In this document: positions 37,878 to 46,490 of the stretch, one piece after another
Layout of the letters: each line of letters begins with the position of its first letter
Numbering within the stretch: the stretch's first letter is position 1
From: a virus
Strand: one strand, 5' to 3'
IMG/VR virus record: IMGVR_UViG_3300032893_000075
Location: 1-49,235 of that record
DNA length: 49,235 bases
Position numbers and translations under genes: made by a program
The notes under the pieces: generated by a model
What the model was told of the DNA's origin: nothing
The model's database searches: none
Seen by the model: the letters and a program-made list of their open reading frames with translations, nothing else

Positions 37878-38291
37878 ATGAAAACGATGCTGATCGTCTT
37901 GGTGCTGGCTGGCTGCGGCGGAGCTCCCATCGATCTCACGCCGAAACCAAACCAAGATCACGCGGTCGAGATCATTTGGGGCTATCTCGGAGCCAAAAGC
38001 TCATTGCCCGAGATTTCATGGCGTCCAATGACATCGTGCCCGAATGGCGAACCAGGCCTCGGGTTTGATGACGGCGAAGGAAAGTGCGTCGCCGGCCTAT
38101 ATAACTATAGCGGCGGATTCGCGATCATCATGTGGATGAACACGTCATTTCACGAGACAGCACTCGCCCATGAGCTCATTCATGCTTGGCAATTCAAGGA
38201 TAAGGGCATCGCTGATTCGACGCATTCAATCGTTGCCGACTGGCATCAGGTCCCCGGGATCAATTACAACCTACAGGATTTTGGCCTCTAA
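37878..38291 (+). CDS. HExxH putative metallopeptidase lipoprotein (moron)
   Basis: 137 residues, the only plus-strand gene among 16 kb of minus-strand genes here. Signal MKTMLIVLVLAGC has lipobox LAGC. The mature part contains MNTSFHETALAHELIHAWQF with H98-E-L-I-H102, a zincin active-site motif, and two cysteines (TSCPNGEPG, GKCVAGLY) likely paired. DNA is AT-richer than the neighbours. Its stop lies one base from the fibre stop, tail to tail. This is the profile of a moron: a separately expressed gene that benefits the lysogen. The protease call rests on one motif. Confidence 0.78.
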   Translation: MKTMLIVLVLAGCGGAPIDLTPKPNQDHAVEIIWGYLGAKSSLPEISWRPMTSCPNGEPGLGFDDGEGKCVAGLYNYSGGFAIIMWMNTSFHETALAHELIHAWQFKDKGIADSTHSIVADWHQVPGINYNLQDFGL

Positions 38292-38292
38292 C

Positions 38293-39555
38293 TTAGAGAC
38301 CCGGGACACTCAGCGCCTTATTGGCAGCGATAACAACTTCACCGATTCCAGCAGTAATCCCCGAGCTCGCCGCGCCGGCATTCACGAACATGCCGAACAT
38401 AAGCGCGCCCGCCGGCTGATGAGTCGTCGTCTCGGCGACAAGCTTCCCAGAGATGAAGAAACGGACTTTCGCGCCATATGGAGAACCAGAGCCATGGATC
38501 TCGATGCGGAACGATGCCATTTGATCTTGGCCAGCGAACGACACTGCAACACCTGAATCGACCTGCGCATTGCTTGCGCCTTCGGACGTTATGCACTGCC
38601 AATTCGCATTAGCATTGGATGCCTGGAAGAAAGCGCCCGAGGTAGCCCCTCCCCAAGACGTAGCCGACGTACTGAATCCGTGAATCACCTGCCAAGTCGG
38701 AGATCCGCCGGGCGCCGTGCCAACACCAACGTCATAATCCGCGACGATGCTCGAGAATGTCTCGACGTAAACAAGCTTGCAGGCCGTATCCAAGGCGCTT
38801 TGACTGCCGTTGCTGTTCGTCGTGGCAAGAGCCATAAACGGCCCCGGGTAATTCGCGTCGGCGGCTTCGCTGGTAATGGTGCCGCCGGTCGCAATGGTTG
38901 CCGACCACCGCTGAAAGTTGGAGATGGGCGCAGAGGTGGAACTGACGGACGTCGACGCGCCCACCCAATCCTCTCGGAACTCCATGCGCCCATGGCCCAT
39001 AGGGTATCCGACATGATCGATCGCAAAGCGCGTATTGCCGGCGGAGTCCTGCCAACTTGCCTGCGGCGTCTCCGAAGAGCGGAACGCATAGGTCTCGCTC
39101 GCGGTGAAGTGGTTCGCGAAGGCCAGCGTGATGCCGCTTGTCGCGTCGGTCATGCTCGCCGCGGTGGTCTGCGTGCCGCCGTAGGTATTGCCACCGTCGA
39201 CGCTCGTCTGGAACGTTGCCGTGCCGACGGAGCCGCCGACGATGATCTTCACCATAAAGCGCACGCCGGTGGCGATCTTCACCGAGCCGCTTGGCGTGAC
39301 TGTCCCGGTATCGGTGCCGGTGTGCGTGACGGAAGTGAAGCCGACGCCGCCGGAATTGATAGTCGGCACATCAAGCTTTACAGCGCTCTGAATGAAAGTC
39401 AGGTAATCCGTAGGGACCTTGACCATCTGAGCAACGCTGGCAGCGTTCAGTGCGTCATTGTCGGCTGGTAATGTAATAATCGGCGTCGCACCGGGAGCTG
39501 GCGCAGGCGCCGGCGTTTGAACCGCCGATGCGCTGCCCGTATAAGTCGAGCTCAT
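38293..39555 (-). CDS. Tail fibre or tip protein
   Basis: 420 residues. N-terminus is Pro/Ala-rich. Residues ~84-165 are the beta domain shared with the sheath and gpJ (VTPSGSVKIA, TSVDGGNTYG, ITLAFANHFTASETYAF). Residues ~180-420 form a jelly-roll-like domain (DYDVGVGTAPGGSPTWQVIH, ASFRIEIHGSGSPYGAKVRF, FISGKLVAETTTHQPAGALM) resembling carbohydrate-binding fibre tips. It lies directly after the gpI-like gene, the fibre position of Mu. It probably binds the host receptor. Confidence 0.72.
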   Translation of the reverse strand: MSSTYTGSASAVQTPAPAPAPGATPIITLPADNDALNAASVAQMVKVPTDYLTFIQSAVKLDVPTINSGGVGFTSVTHTGTDTGTVTPSGSVKIATGVRFMVKIIVGGSVGTATFQTSVDGGNTYGGTQTTAASMTDATSGITLAFANHFTASETYAFRSSETPQASWQDSAGNTRFAIDHVGYPMGHGRMEFREDWVGASTSVSSTSAPISNFQRWSATIATGGTITSEAADANYPGPFMALATTNSNGSQSALDTACKLVYVETFSSIVADYDVGVGTAPGGSPTWQVIHGFSTSATSWGGATSGAFFQASNANANWQCITSEGASNAQVDSGVAVSFAGQDQMASFRIEIHGSGSPYGAKVRFFISGKLVAETTTHQPAGALMFGMFVNAGAASSGITAGIGEVVIAANKALSVPGL

Positions 39556-40347
39556 TTAGACCCCTGCATAGCTGACGACGGAGCCGCCCCAATTTCCGGC
39601 ATGACCCCAGGTCGCAGCGGTTGGGAGCGTCTGCCACATTTGCCCTGATGAAAGCGAATAGATGCCGACGCAGGTCGCTTTCGCTGGGCGCCATTTTGAG
39701 ATGGTATTGCGCATGCGTGTCTGATCGGCGGCGCTCAGGCTTGGGTATTGATTCGCCGTGAAAACAACCGCGAAGCGGCTGCAAAAGTCGGTGTTATCGT
39801 CGAATTTCCACCAAGGCTGAGAGGCCGGAATCGAGCGCCCTGGCGTCATCCACGTTGGGGGCGTGACATTGGACGTCAGGACTCCAGTCAGCTGCGAGCA
39901 ATTCGTCACCACTAGATTCGGCGTCGGGTCCCACTTCGTTCCGAGCGTGAAGGCCGGTAACGGTAGTGTCAGAGTGAGCGCCAGGCCGTTCTGCTGTACC
40001 AGATAGGCGCCATCGAATCCGGTGAAGTGCAGGCCGAGGAGGATGCCGAGACCACTGCCAGAGAATTGCGCCAGCTGCAGCCAGAAGGGAGCGCGCGCGG
40101 CGATGGCGCTCGTTGCCTCGCTAGGCGCTGTGTCGAGCTGGCGCTCGCTGGCGATGAGCGCGATCGACTGGTCAGAGGCAAACGACGGCATGTGCTCGAG
40201 GTTGACCTGCGTCATCCACTCGACCGTTTTGTCGCCGAGCGCGCGCGCGAACGCACCGAAGATGCGCTTGCGGATGGTCCCTTGAACGGCTTTGAGGTTG
40301 GTTATCCAACTCTCGTAGAGCGAGCTCGAGACGCCTTGAACGCTCAT
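39556..40347 (-). CDS. Baseplate protein, Mu gp48 / P2 gpI-like
   Basis: 263 residues after gpJ and before the fibre, the gpI position. N-terminal helical part (YESWITNLKAVQGTIRKRIF) and middle beta domain (WKFDDNTDFCSRFAVVFTAN) with a C-terminal WRPAKATCVGIYSLSSGQMW. gpI-type proteins attach fibres to the baseplate wedge. ATG overlaps the gpJ stop by four bases. The call depends mainly on order, supported by size and the RP-x-K-x-T end pattern. Confidence 0.68.
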   Translation of the reverse strand: MSVQGVSSSLYESWITNLKAVQGTIRKRIFGAFARALGDKTVEWMTQVNLEHMPSFASDQSIALIASERQLDTAPSEATSAIAARAPFWLQLAQFSGSGLGILLGLHFTGFDGAYLVQQNGLALTLTLPLPAFTLGTKWDPTPNLVVTNCSQLTGVLTSNVTPPTWMTPGRSIPASQPWWKFDDNTDFCSRFAVVFTANQYPSLSAADQTRMRNTISKWRPAKATCVGIYSLSSGQMWQTLPTAATWGHAGNWGGSVVSYAGV

Positions 40348-41900
40348 GTGGTCGTCCAGCTAAAAGCGCTCGATGCGCTTTGCGACCATTGCGCCGATTC
40401 GAAGGCCCCCGGAGTTGCCGGAAGCTGCACGTCGGTTGTATAGCCGACGCTGTTGACGGTGATCGTCAGCGTGCCTGACACCTTTGTCACGCCTGGAGTA
40501 GTGCGCACCAGCGAGAGGATATAATCGTAATCGAGCAGGGGATTGATGCTAATAGGGGTGAAGGCATCGAGGCCGCCGAAGTATTTTTGCAGCCGTTGCG
40601 TCATCGACGTCTGTGAAGCCGTCAGCTGCGACGACGGGACGGTCACGGTGAGACCGCTGAGCGAAACCGCTCGACCCGTCGAGGTCGACACGTTCGGTGC
40701 ATCGGTCTCCATTGAAAACGCAGCAAGGAATTGCTGCATATTGGCAACGTCGACCGAAGCGAGAGGGGCGCCGCCGTTCCCCGCGATGACGATGTTGACT
40801 TTGTTGTTGACCGTTCCGTCTGGAGCTACGAGCACAATGCGCACGTTGGCATTCGCGTTGCGCACCAGGGTCTCGTATCCGCTCGCCGTCGGCGATATCG
40901 GAATCCATCGCCCATTGCTGTCCTGTGGGAAGGCGATGGCCGGAATGAGCCCGCGGCAGCGCGCGCCCAACGCCTGCGGCGTCTCGACGTCGGCGCCCAC
41001 CTGTGTGATATCGCTTCCCGGGGTTGTGAAGTAATAAACCTCATTCAGCAGGAACGACGGGTTTCCGCTGTTGTCGGCGAGCGTGACGGTGATGCCGTCG
41101 CCAATTAAGAGCGACGACGAGGTCTGAGTCGCCGACCACGCCGCGCCGTCGATGGCGTACTGCCAGCCAGCAACGCCCGCCACGCCGGAGGTAACAATGC
41201 GGATAGCCACCGAGTGCGGCGGGCTCGTCGGCGTTCCGCTCGGCGTGATGGTGCCGAGGCCGGTGCCAGCGTGCGCCACCGGCGAAAACGGGGGCGCCGG
41301 ATTACTCGCGGTGACGCCGGCATAGTTCGAGGTGATCATCTGCAGCGTCGAGCCGGCCATATCGTTGTAAACGAGACCGGCTGTGCTGTCGTTCGGGAAT
41401 TCGCTGCGGAAGGTCGCCGTCGTTGTGGTATTGGCGGCGATGGTGACCACCTGGTCGAGTACGTAGCGATTGCCCGATGGGAATTGAATCATCAGCGAAG
41501 GCCCGGGCTGAAGGGGGCCGTAGGAGCTCAGAGAGGTATTGGTGAGCGTGATGGTGCGGCGCGTGTAGGTCGCGTCGATGATCGGCGTGCCATAACGCTG
41601 CTGAGCGACGAGCGCCGCCCATCCGGTGACGTCGAGGACGTTGCCATCTGCGTCCGCCGGTGGCTGCGACTTGCCAAAGACGTAATCTTCGAACAGCGCG
41701 CACATCAGCGTGGCAATGGCCAGCCGAGCATTTGCGCGCATGAGCGCGATGACATAGGCCGACGTGCGCCAGACGCCGCCGGGATTCCAGTCGGTAACCC
41801 GCAAGCTGCGCCTGGTCGCCTCGGGAAGAACTTCTTGATTTAGAACCTCATCTTGCGTTGGAACGGCAATGATGTCGGTGAACGATGGTGCCTGCATCAT
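40344..41900 (-). CDS. Baseplate wedge protein J (Mu gp47-like) with inserted beta domain
   Basis: 518 residues. The gpJ parts are the N-terminal VPTQDEVLNQEVLPEATRRS, central QALGARCRGLIPAIAFPQDS and SGYETLVRNANANVRIVLVA, then DGTVNNKVNIVIAGNGG. Residues ~211-295 hold an inserted beta domain (TITPSGTPTSPPHS, AIDGAAWSATQTSSS, FLLNEVYYFTT) that also occurs in the sheath and fibre; standard gpJ lacks it. gpJ forms the baseplate wedge with gpW-like protein. Good order: gp46, gp47, gp48. Confidence 0.82.
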   Translation of the reverse strand: MMQAPSFTDIIAVPTQDEVLNQEVLPEATRRSLRVTDWNPGGVWRTSAYVIALMRANARLAIATLMCALFEDYVFGKSQPPADADGNVLDVTGWAALVAQQRYGTPIIDATYTRRTITLTNTSLSSYGPLQPGPSLMIQFPSGNRYVLDQVVTIAANTTTTATFRSEFPNDSTAGLVYNDMAGSTLQMITSNYAGVTASNPAPPFSPVAHAGTGLGTITPSGTPTSPPHSVAIRIVTSGVAGVAGWQYAIDGAAWSATQTSSSLLIGDGITVTLADNSGNPSFLLNEVYYFTTPGSDITQVGADVETPQALGARCRGLIPAIAFPQDSNGRWIPISPTASGYETLVRNANANVRIVLVAPDGTVNNKVNIVIAGNGGAPLASVDVANMQQFLAAFSMETDAPNVSTSTGRAVSLSGLTVTVPSSQLTASQTSMTQRLQKYFGGLDAFTPISINPLLDYDYILSLVRTTPGVTKVSGTLTITVNSVGYTTDVQLPATPGAFESAQWSQSASSAFSWTTT

Positions 41901-42301
41901 CCACCCCTGAGAAGCTGCGCCGTCACGCCATTGCTGGCGAGCACAAGCGTAAAGGGCCCATTGGTGCCCTGCCCGTTTGCGGTCAGGGTCAAGACGCCAT
42001 TAGCGAAGGACGCGGCAACGGTCGCGCTCAATACGCGAACGTCTCCGAGAAGCACCTGCGCGTGTTGCGTCTGAATATTATCGAGCGTCGATCGATCTGT
42101 GAGACTCAGCCGCTGACCGAACCATCCCCGGATGTCGATGCAGTCGTATGGCTTTGTCTCGCCGATTTCTTCGAATTCTTCCGGGTCGTGCAGCCAGCGC
42201 CGCGCGAGAGCGTAGGCGACATTCAGGTCGCCTGAGACGAGAACCTCAGGATCGTCGACGTCGTCGAGGCAACGCACGTCAATCCCGTAGTCGGTCGCCA
42301 T
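41897..42301 (-). CDS. Baseplate wedge protein, Mu gp46 / P2 gpW-like
   Basis: 134 residues with the family start MATDYGIDVRCLDDVDDPEV and LNVAYALARRWLHDPEEFEE, then YDCIDIRGWFGQRLSLTD. gp25-like proteins of this kind sit in the baseplate wedge with gpJ. The stop overlaps the gpJ ATG by four bases. The C-terminal ~45 residues form a beta pattern (LTLTANGQGTNGPFTLVLAS). Confidence 0.82.
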   Translation of the reverse strand: MATDYGIDVRCLDDVDDPEVLVSGDLNVAYALARRWLHDPEEFEEIGETKPYDCIDIRGWFGQRLSLTDRSTLDNIQTQHAQVLLGDVRVLSATVAASFANGVLTLTANGQGTNGPFTLVLASNGVTAQLLRGG

Positions 42302-42304
42302 GCT

Positions 42305-42931
42305 TTACCCCGTAATCACGAGCTGGCAGAAATCGAAACCGATAGCGCTCGCCATCGACGTCGTCGAGGCGTCGGTCAGCCAGCGGAGCTTGATCGTATG
42401 AGACCCGGCGGCGAGCGCAGCCAGATATCGAAATGAACAGCGCTCATGGATTCCCGTTCGGTTGTCGTGCACGAACCATCCTGAATCCGAATGATCGACG
42501 CCGTCGATGTTGAGGCCGAAATTGCATTGACCGTTCGCGCTCGCTGCAATGGCGGAGAAATACGTCGTCACATCCACGTGCACGAGATAGTTCTTCGTCA
42601 GCGGCGCATTGAATGTGTAGCTTGCAAACGGACCATCGACGAACGATTGACTATGCGTATTGTTGCCGTTGGCATTGTTCGTCTGACTGAACTGAACGCC
42701 CTGATATCCGACCTGCGCGAGGATGACATCGCAAATGGCCTGGAAATAAGCCGTCGCAATTCCAGCGGGGTCATTTGCGCCACCCTGCGCAAGCAATGCA
42801 ACGGCCGGATTTCCGTTGGCGACAATACCGCCGTTCGTCGATCCGGAATCGCTTTGCCTCTGAGCCCACTGAAGGGCCATCGCGATAACGTCGGCTGATG
42901 GCGCGTTTGGAGAATACGCGTAATTGGCCAT
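42305..42931 (-). CDS. Inserted virion protein with jelly-roll C-terminus (208 aa)
   Basis: 208 residues from ATG at 42931 (TGATG with the spike stop). Helical N-terminus (VIAMALQWAQRQSDSG); Asn/Gly-rich middle; C-terminal ~110 residues form a C1q/TNF-like beta sandwich (NYLVHVDVTTYFSAIAAS, CNFGLNIDGVDHSDSGWFVH, GSHTIKLRWL). Mu has no such gene between spike and gp46. It may form trimers at the baseplate or act as a receptor-binding tip. Confidence 0.62.
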   Translation of the reverse strand: MANYAYSPNAPSADVIAMALQWAQRQSDSGSTNGGIVANGNPAVALLAQGGANDPAGIATAYFQAICDVILAQVGYQGVQFSQTNNANGNNTHSQSFVDGPFASYTFNAPLTKNYLVHVDVTTYFSAIAASANGQCNFGLNIDGVDHSDSGWFVHDNRTGIHERCSFRYLAALAAGSHTIKLRWLTDASTTSMASAIGFDFCQLVITG

Positions 42932-43437
42932 CAGCCGCTCTTCACCGTTCCGCCGTTCTCGGCAATGGTGTCGGTCGCTGATGCCGTCGACCCGGAAACA
43001 GGATACGGCCCCGCCATGCCGCTCTCGACGTGCACATGACCACTCGTCGCATCTCCGACGCGTGCGACGTGATTGGTGCCGCTGTTGAGGATGATCGTCG
43101 TCGCGTTCAGCTTGAGCGTGGTCACGGTTGCGCCCGCTTCCCAGCTCGGCACGGCATAAGGGCGCTTCGGATCGCCGCGCTCCCAGCCGAGCAGGACAAT
43201 CGCGCCCGCCTGGACAACCGCGACGGCGCCCGGAATTCCTACGCGCACCATGACGTTCTTGCGCGGAGATAGCCGCGTATCCTCCGGCGTCACGTCGACA
43301 GTACTGCCGTCGCTGGCGCAAACATCGACGCGCGCGCGGTAGAGCGCGAGCAAATCGATAATCGGTGGCTTCCCCTCGTCGAACGGCAAGCCAACGATTT
43401 CGCGCACCAGCGCCCGAAATTTGGTTTTCAGGTCCAT
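42931..43437 (-). CDS. Baseplate spike protein, Mu gp45 / P2 gpV-like
   Basis: 168 residues. N-terminal helix, then the OB-fold core VMVRVGIPGAVAVVQAGAIV, LLGWERGDPKRPYAVPSWEA, and a C-terminal repetitive beta stretch ending TSGHVHVESGMAGPYPVSG and TIAENGGTVKSG. gpV-type proteins form the trimeric needle that pierces the outer membrane. The start overlaps the hub gene by ten bases. Short C-terminal end without an obvious iron-binding HxH other than HVHV. Confidence 0.8.
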   Translation of the reverse strand: MDLKTKFRALVREIVGLPFDEGKPPIIDLLALYRARVDVCASDGSTVDVTPEDTRLSPRKNVMVRVGIPGAVAVVQAGAIVLLGWERGDPKRPYAVPSWEAGATVTTLKLNATTIILNSGTNHVARVGDATSGHVHVESGMAGPYPVSGSTASATDTIAENGGTVKSG

Positions 43438-44102
43438 ACGTCAGCCCTGACGCGGTCATGTCTGACCCAGTGGTCGACCGCGATCACATTGCCAACGTCC
43501 TGCAAATTCACACCGGGCACGATGAATGGAGTCGTCGCGCCGATGACGAAACGGCCCTCCGCCGGCGCCTGCTCGAGCACGTCAGCGCCCGCCGGCATCG
43601 TCTGCGACGGCCATGTCTCTGCGCCGAGCCAGACCGTACCGTCCGAAAGCACGCGCCAGATAATCGACTGCCCGAGAGCATCGGCCGCCGCCCATGAAAG
43701 CTCATCGATCGCCTGCGCCGCAGGAATAGCCGAGAGCGTCCAGTGCGACAGCAGCACCGACAGAATCGATGCGGACACCGTCGATGATAGCGACTCCCCA
43801 ACCGCGCTCAGAATCGCATTCAGGGGGTCGCGCAGCTGAGCGTTTTCGTATGCCCCTGGCGAGATGACCTGCTCGAGCCCGCCGGCGCCGCCGACGACGC
43901 GCACACGAGCGGAATCGAGAAATACGCCCGACGGCTGCAGGATGGTTCCGACTAGCGACAGGCCCCCGGCTGCGGCGATGGTGACCTTCCCTGTAGGCGC
44001 CGTCGCCGTGTCGAGGTCAAGCCAGCCCCACCAGCTGCGGCGCTGCGGCATGTGCACGCGCATGCGCAGAACATCCGCGCCGGCGCAGGTAACGAGCGCC
44101 AT
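43428..44102 (-). CDS. Baseplate hub protein, Mu gp44 / P2 gpD-like
   Basis: 224 residues; short for the family (~350). DVLRMRVHMPQRRSWWGWLD and DTATAPTGKVTI at the N-terminus, IDELSWAAADALGQSIIWRV, and the C-terminal VIGATTPFIVPGVNLQDVGN, VIAVDHWVRHDRVRADVW fit hub proteins that plug the tube and bind the spike. Position between gp43-like and spike genes supports this. Shorter forms are known for gp27-like hubs. Confidence 0.72.
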   Translation of the reverse strand: MALVTCAGADVLRMRVHMPQRRSWWGWLDLDTATAPTGKVTIAAAGGLSLVGTILQPSGVFLDSARVRVVGGAGGLEQVISPGAYENAQLRDPLNAILSAVGESLSSTVSASILSVLLSHWTLSAIPAAQAIDELSWAAADALGQSIIWRVLSDGTVWLGAETWPSQTMPAGADVLEQAPAEGRFVIGATTPFIVPGVNLQDVGNVIAVDHWVRHDRVRADVWT

Positions 44103-44708
44103 TTACCGCACTGCGCCCGTGAACGCCGGCGGCTTTCCCATGCTCGGCTGTTGCGTCGGCGGGGGATTCGACGGCTTGGCCTTCTGGGCCGCTTCCTTGC
44201 GGACATTGCGAATGGCCCGCACCGGCGTCGTCGTCGCGCTACGCGATGACTGCGGAGGCAGCCAATGCCGCATATCGACGACCATCTTGGCCATACCTGG
44301 CTTGACTGGCACCAATGGGCCCACGCCAATGATCTGCACGTTCGTGATGCCGAGAAAGCGGATGCCGGGATAGTCGATCGATACCGGCTTTGGCGTCTGC
44401 CCTTCCTTGGGCACATAGGGTTGCATAATCAACGCAAGCGCTTCACGGTCGTCGTCGGTATAGGTCTCGAGCTCGAGCTGCATCGGCTGCGGATCGACGC
44501 CGTGATAAGTAGGATGGCAACCATCGGAGCCGGCCTTCTTTTTCGGATCTTCCTTCAGCTTGATGCCGCCTCGCGTGACAGAAGCGAACGCAGGAAGCAC
44601 CTGGCCGCCCAGAACACAGCGATCCCACCCCGTCGGCTTGAGCCCGCCGGAGACCTTCGCCGGGCCGAGCGGCGGAAAGAACGTGGGGCCGAATGTGCTT
44701 GAGCTCAT
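44103..44708 (-). CDS. Baseplate/tail protein at Mu gp43 position (201 aa)
   Basis: 201 residues. N-terminal FPPLGPAKVSGGLKPTGWDR, then PQPMQLELETYTDDDREALA and QIIGVGPLVPVKPGMAKMVV. The C-terminal 50 residues are basic and Pro-rich. Mu gp43 (DNA circulation protein) lies here; similarity is only positional. ATG overlaps the tape measure stop by four bases. Possibly a tube initiator that binds the tape measure. Confidence 0.55.
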   Translation of the reverse strand: MSSSTFGPTFFPPLGPAKVSGGLKPTGWDRCVLGGQVLPAFASVTRGGIKLKEDPKKKAGSDGCHPTYHGVDPQPMQLELETYTDDDREALALIMQPYVPKEGQTPKPVSIDYPGIRFLGITNVQIIGVGPLVPVKPGMAKMVVDMRHWLPPQSSRSATTTPVRAIRNVRKEAAQKAKPSNPPPTQQPSMGKPPAFTGAVR

Positions 44709-46306
44709 GCTGCCCTCAATTCGTCGATGAGACGCGAGAACTCGAGCCGCGCCTGCCGGTCGAATTGCTCGAGCTGGTCATTCACGTCTGTCCCGCCGGT
44801 AACGTGATATTGCGGCGCATAGGTGATGTTGACCTCGCCGCCGATCCCGGCCTTGCTGAGAGGGACAATCGCCTCGGGCCCCGATTCGCCGAACAGACCG
44901 ACCGTCGGGCGGTTGACAATGCCGCCCTCCGCAAAATGCGGCAACCCAAGGGCCATCGGCAAAGCCTGAAGGGTCGCCCCGATGACGCCCGATGCGACGC
45001 CGCGCCAATTGGTCTCGTGATAGCCGAGAGGAGCGAGTTGATTCTCGCCGGATACGCCGCCATGATTTCCCGTCAGCGTGTCGCCAATGTCGCGGAACAA
45101 ACGGCCCGAGCTCGCCTCTCGGCCAAGCTCGACAATGCTCAGCCAGCCCTTGGCGATGGTTGCCACGGTTTCGGCGACCACTTTCAGCGCTTCGCCGACC
45201 TCGATGGCGCCGGCCCTAATCTCAGGCCAAGCATTACGGAAGCCATCGATAAAGCCCTTCACGTCGTCGGCGATCTCGATGATTCCCTGCTGCACTTTCT
45301 CCAGACCTTCCGGCCCGGAGAGGTCGCCGAACATTGTCGTAAACGCATCGCTGAGCTTCTTGACCAGATCGGTACCGATCGGCCCCTCGAGCGTATTGAC
45401 GACATTATCCAGAAAGCCCTGAATCGCGCGCATTCCCGGAGAATCGGCAACGCGCTCAAAGAGCGTATCTTTCAGGTTTGCCAAGCGGTCGAGCGTCGCG
45501 CCGAGCGTCTTGCTACCCTGGTTCGTCGCCTCGCCGAGAGCGCCGCCTTCGCGCTGCGCGATCTGGTGCAGCGCCACCGATAGCAACGTCTTCGCCTTGA
45601 TCTGGCCGGCCTTGACTTGCTTCTCTGCCGACGTCGCCGAGATGCCCAACAGGTCGCCGAGGTCGCTGTAAAAATCCTTCTGCTTGATGCCCAGCTCTTT
45701 CAGCGCGCCACGGATGCGCTGCGGCTGAATCTCGATTCCGCGCAGCGCTTCGAGAGCAGACTTTGCGCCAGCCACGCCAGTCTTGCGGCGCGTTGCAACG
45801 TCGGTCGCCGCCGTGACCAGATCGTCCCATTGCTCGCTGTGCTCGTCGCCGCTCTCCTCGAGCAGCGGCAGCAAGGCCTCCTTGATAGCCTTGGGACTGA
45901 ACCGCGTGTCGCCGAAAGACTCGGCCAGCTTGTCGACCTTTTCGAGGCCCTCTTCGCCGACGTCGAGTTTGATCGCGAGATTCAGATCTTGCGCGTCCGC
46001 AGCGGCGCGAACCATCTCCTTGCCGAGGTCGACTACGCTGTCGACGATTTTCTCGATGACCTCGTAGGCCTCGCGCAAGCCGGTCGCCAAATCGAACGTG
46101 AACAGCGCGCCGCCCTTGCTCAGCGCCTCGAGATTGATCTCGAATCCTGCGAGGCCGGTCTTCGCCTTGCCGACCTCGCTCTCGAAAAGCTCGAGCTCAT
46201 GCCGGTGCTTCTTGGTCGCTCCCTCGGCTTTCTCGGCTGCCGCGGCATCCTTTTCGAGCGCACCGGAGAAATTACCGGATAGCTCGATTTTAAACTCGAG
46301 TGCCAT
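44705..46306 (-). CDS. Tail tape measure protein
   Basis: 533 residues. Helix-rich throughout, with a coiled N-terminus (KDAAAAEKAEGATKKHRHEL), a central segment with several heptads, and the classic C-terminal ALGLPHFAEGGIVNRPTVGL then FGESGPEAIVPLSKAGIGG. At ~1.5 Angstrom per residue this predicts a tail of about 80 nm, short for a Myovirus but similar to Mu-type tails. It follows the frameshifted chaperone gene. Confidence 0.9.
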   Translation of the reverse strand: MALEFKIELSGNFSGALEKDAAAAEKAEGATKKHRHELELFESEVGKAKTGLAGFEINLEALSKGGALFTFDLATGLREAYEVIEKIVDSVVDLGKEMVRAAADAQDLNLAIKLDVGEEGLEKVDKLAESFGDTRFSPKAIKEALLPLLEESGDEHSEQWDDLVTAATDVATRRKTGVAGAKSALEALRGIEIQPQRIRGALKELGIKQKDFYSDLGDLLGISATSAEKQVKAGQIKAKTLLSVALHQIAQREGGALGEATNQGSKTLGATLDRLANLKDTLFERVADSPGMRAIQGFLDNVVNTLEGPIGTDLVKKLSDAFTTMFGDLSGPEGLEKVQQGIIEIADDVKGFIDGFRNAWPEIRAGAIEVGEALKVVAETVATIAKGWLSIVELGREASSGRLFRDIGDTLTGNHGGVSGENQLAPLGYHETNWRGVASGVIGATLQALPMALGLPHFAEGGIVNRPTVGLFGESGPEAIVPLSKAGIGGEVNITYAPQYHVTGGTDVNDQLEQFDRQARLEFSRLIDELRAA

Positions 46307-46310
46307 CCGA

Positions 46311-46490
46311 TCACTTTCCTCTCAGCGTTTTGATCACGCGGATTTTGAATTCCGCGTCGAGCATGGCGCCGACACGCTGCTTGGTCGTGGGGTTCTCGAT
46401 GCCGTGGTAAGCAAGCAAGGCGTCCGCAGCTACCAGCAAATCGCCTTCGTCCTTCGCATCGCGAGCGGCCCTATAGGCCGCTAAAATTCC
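46311..46490 (-). CDS. -1 frameshift extension of the tail assembly chaperone (gpGT-like)
   Basis: Frame without ATG, 59 residues, reading GILAAYRAARDAKDEGDLLV, then AADALLAYHGIENPTTKQRV and LDAEFKIRVIKTLRGK, stop TGA at 46311 just before the tape measure ATG. It overlaps the zero-frame stop (46481-46483). A run GGGGG at 46489-46493 (AAG GGG GAA) allows -1 slipping of the GGG codon. Use would yield a fusion of about 285 residues. Lambda-like G/GT chaperones are made so and help tape measure assembly. It is the obvious open frame in this gap. Confidence 0.7.
   Translation of the reverse strand, partial: GILAAYRAARDAKDEGDLLVAADALLAYHGIENPTTKQRVGAMLDAEFKIRVIKTLRGK

Noticed and set aside
41214-41843. 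Plus-strand 209-codon frame in the gpJ gene
   Set aside because: Antisense to gpJ, whose motifs and synteny are clear; Arg/Gly-rich shadow composition.
42305-43459. A 384-residue reading of the jelly-roll gene
   Set aside because: Its first 176 residues shadow the spike gene; ATG at 42931 overlaps the spike stop.
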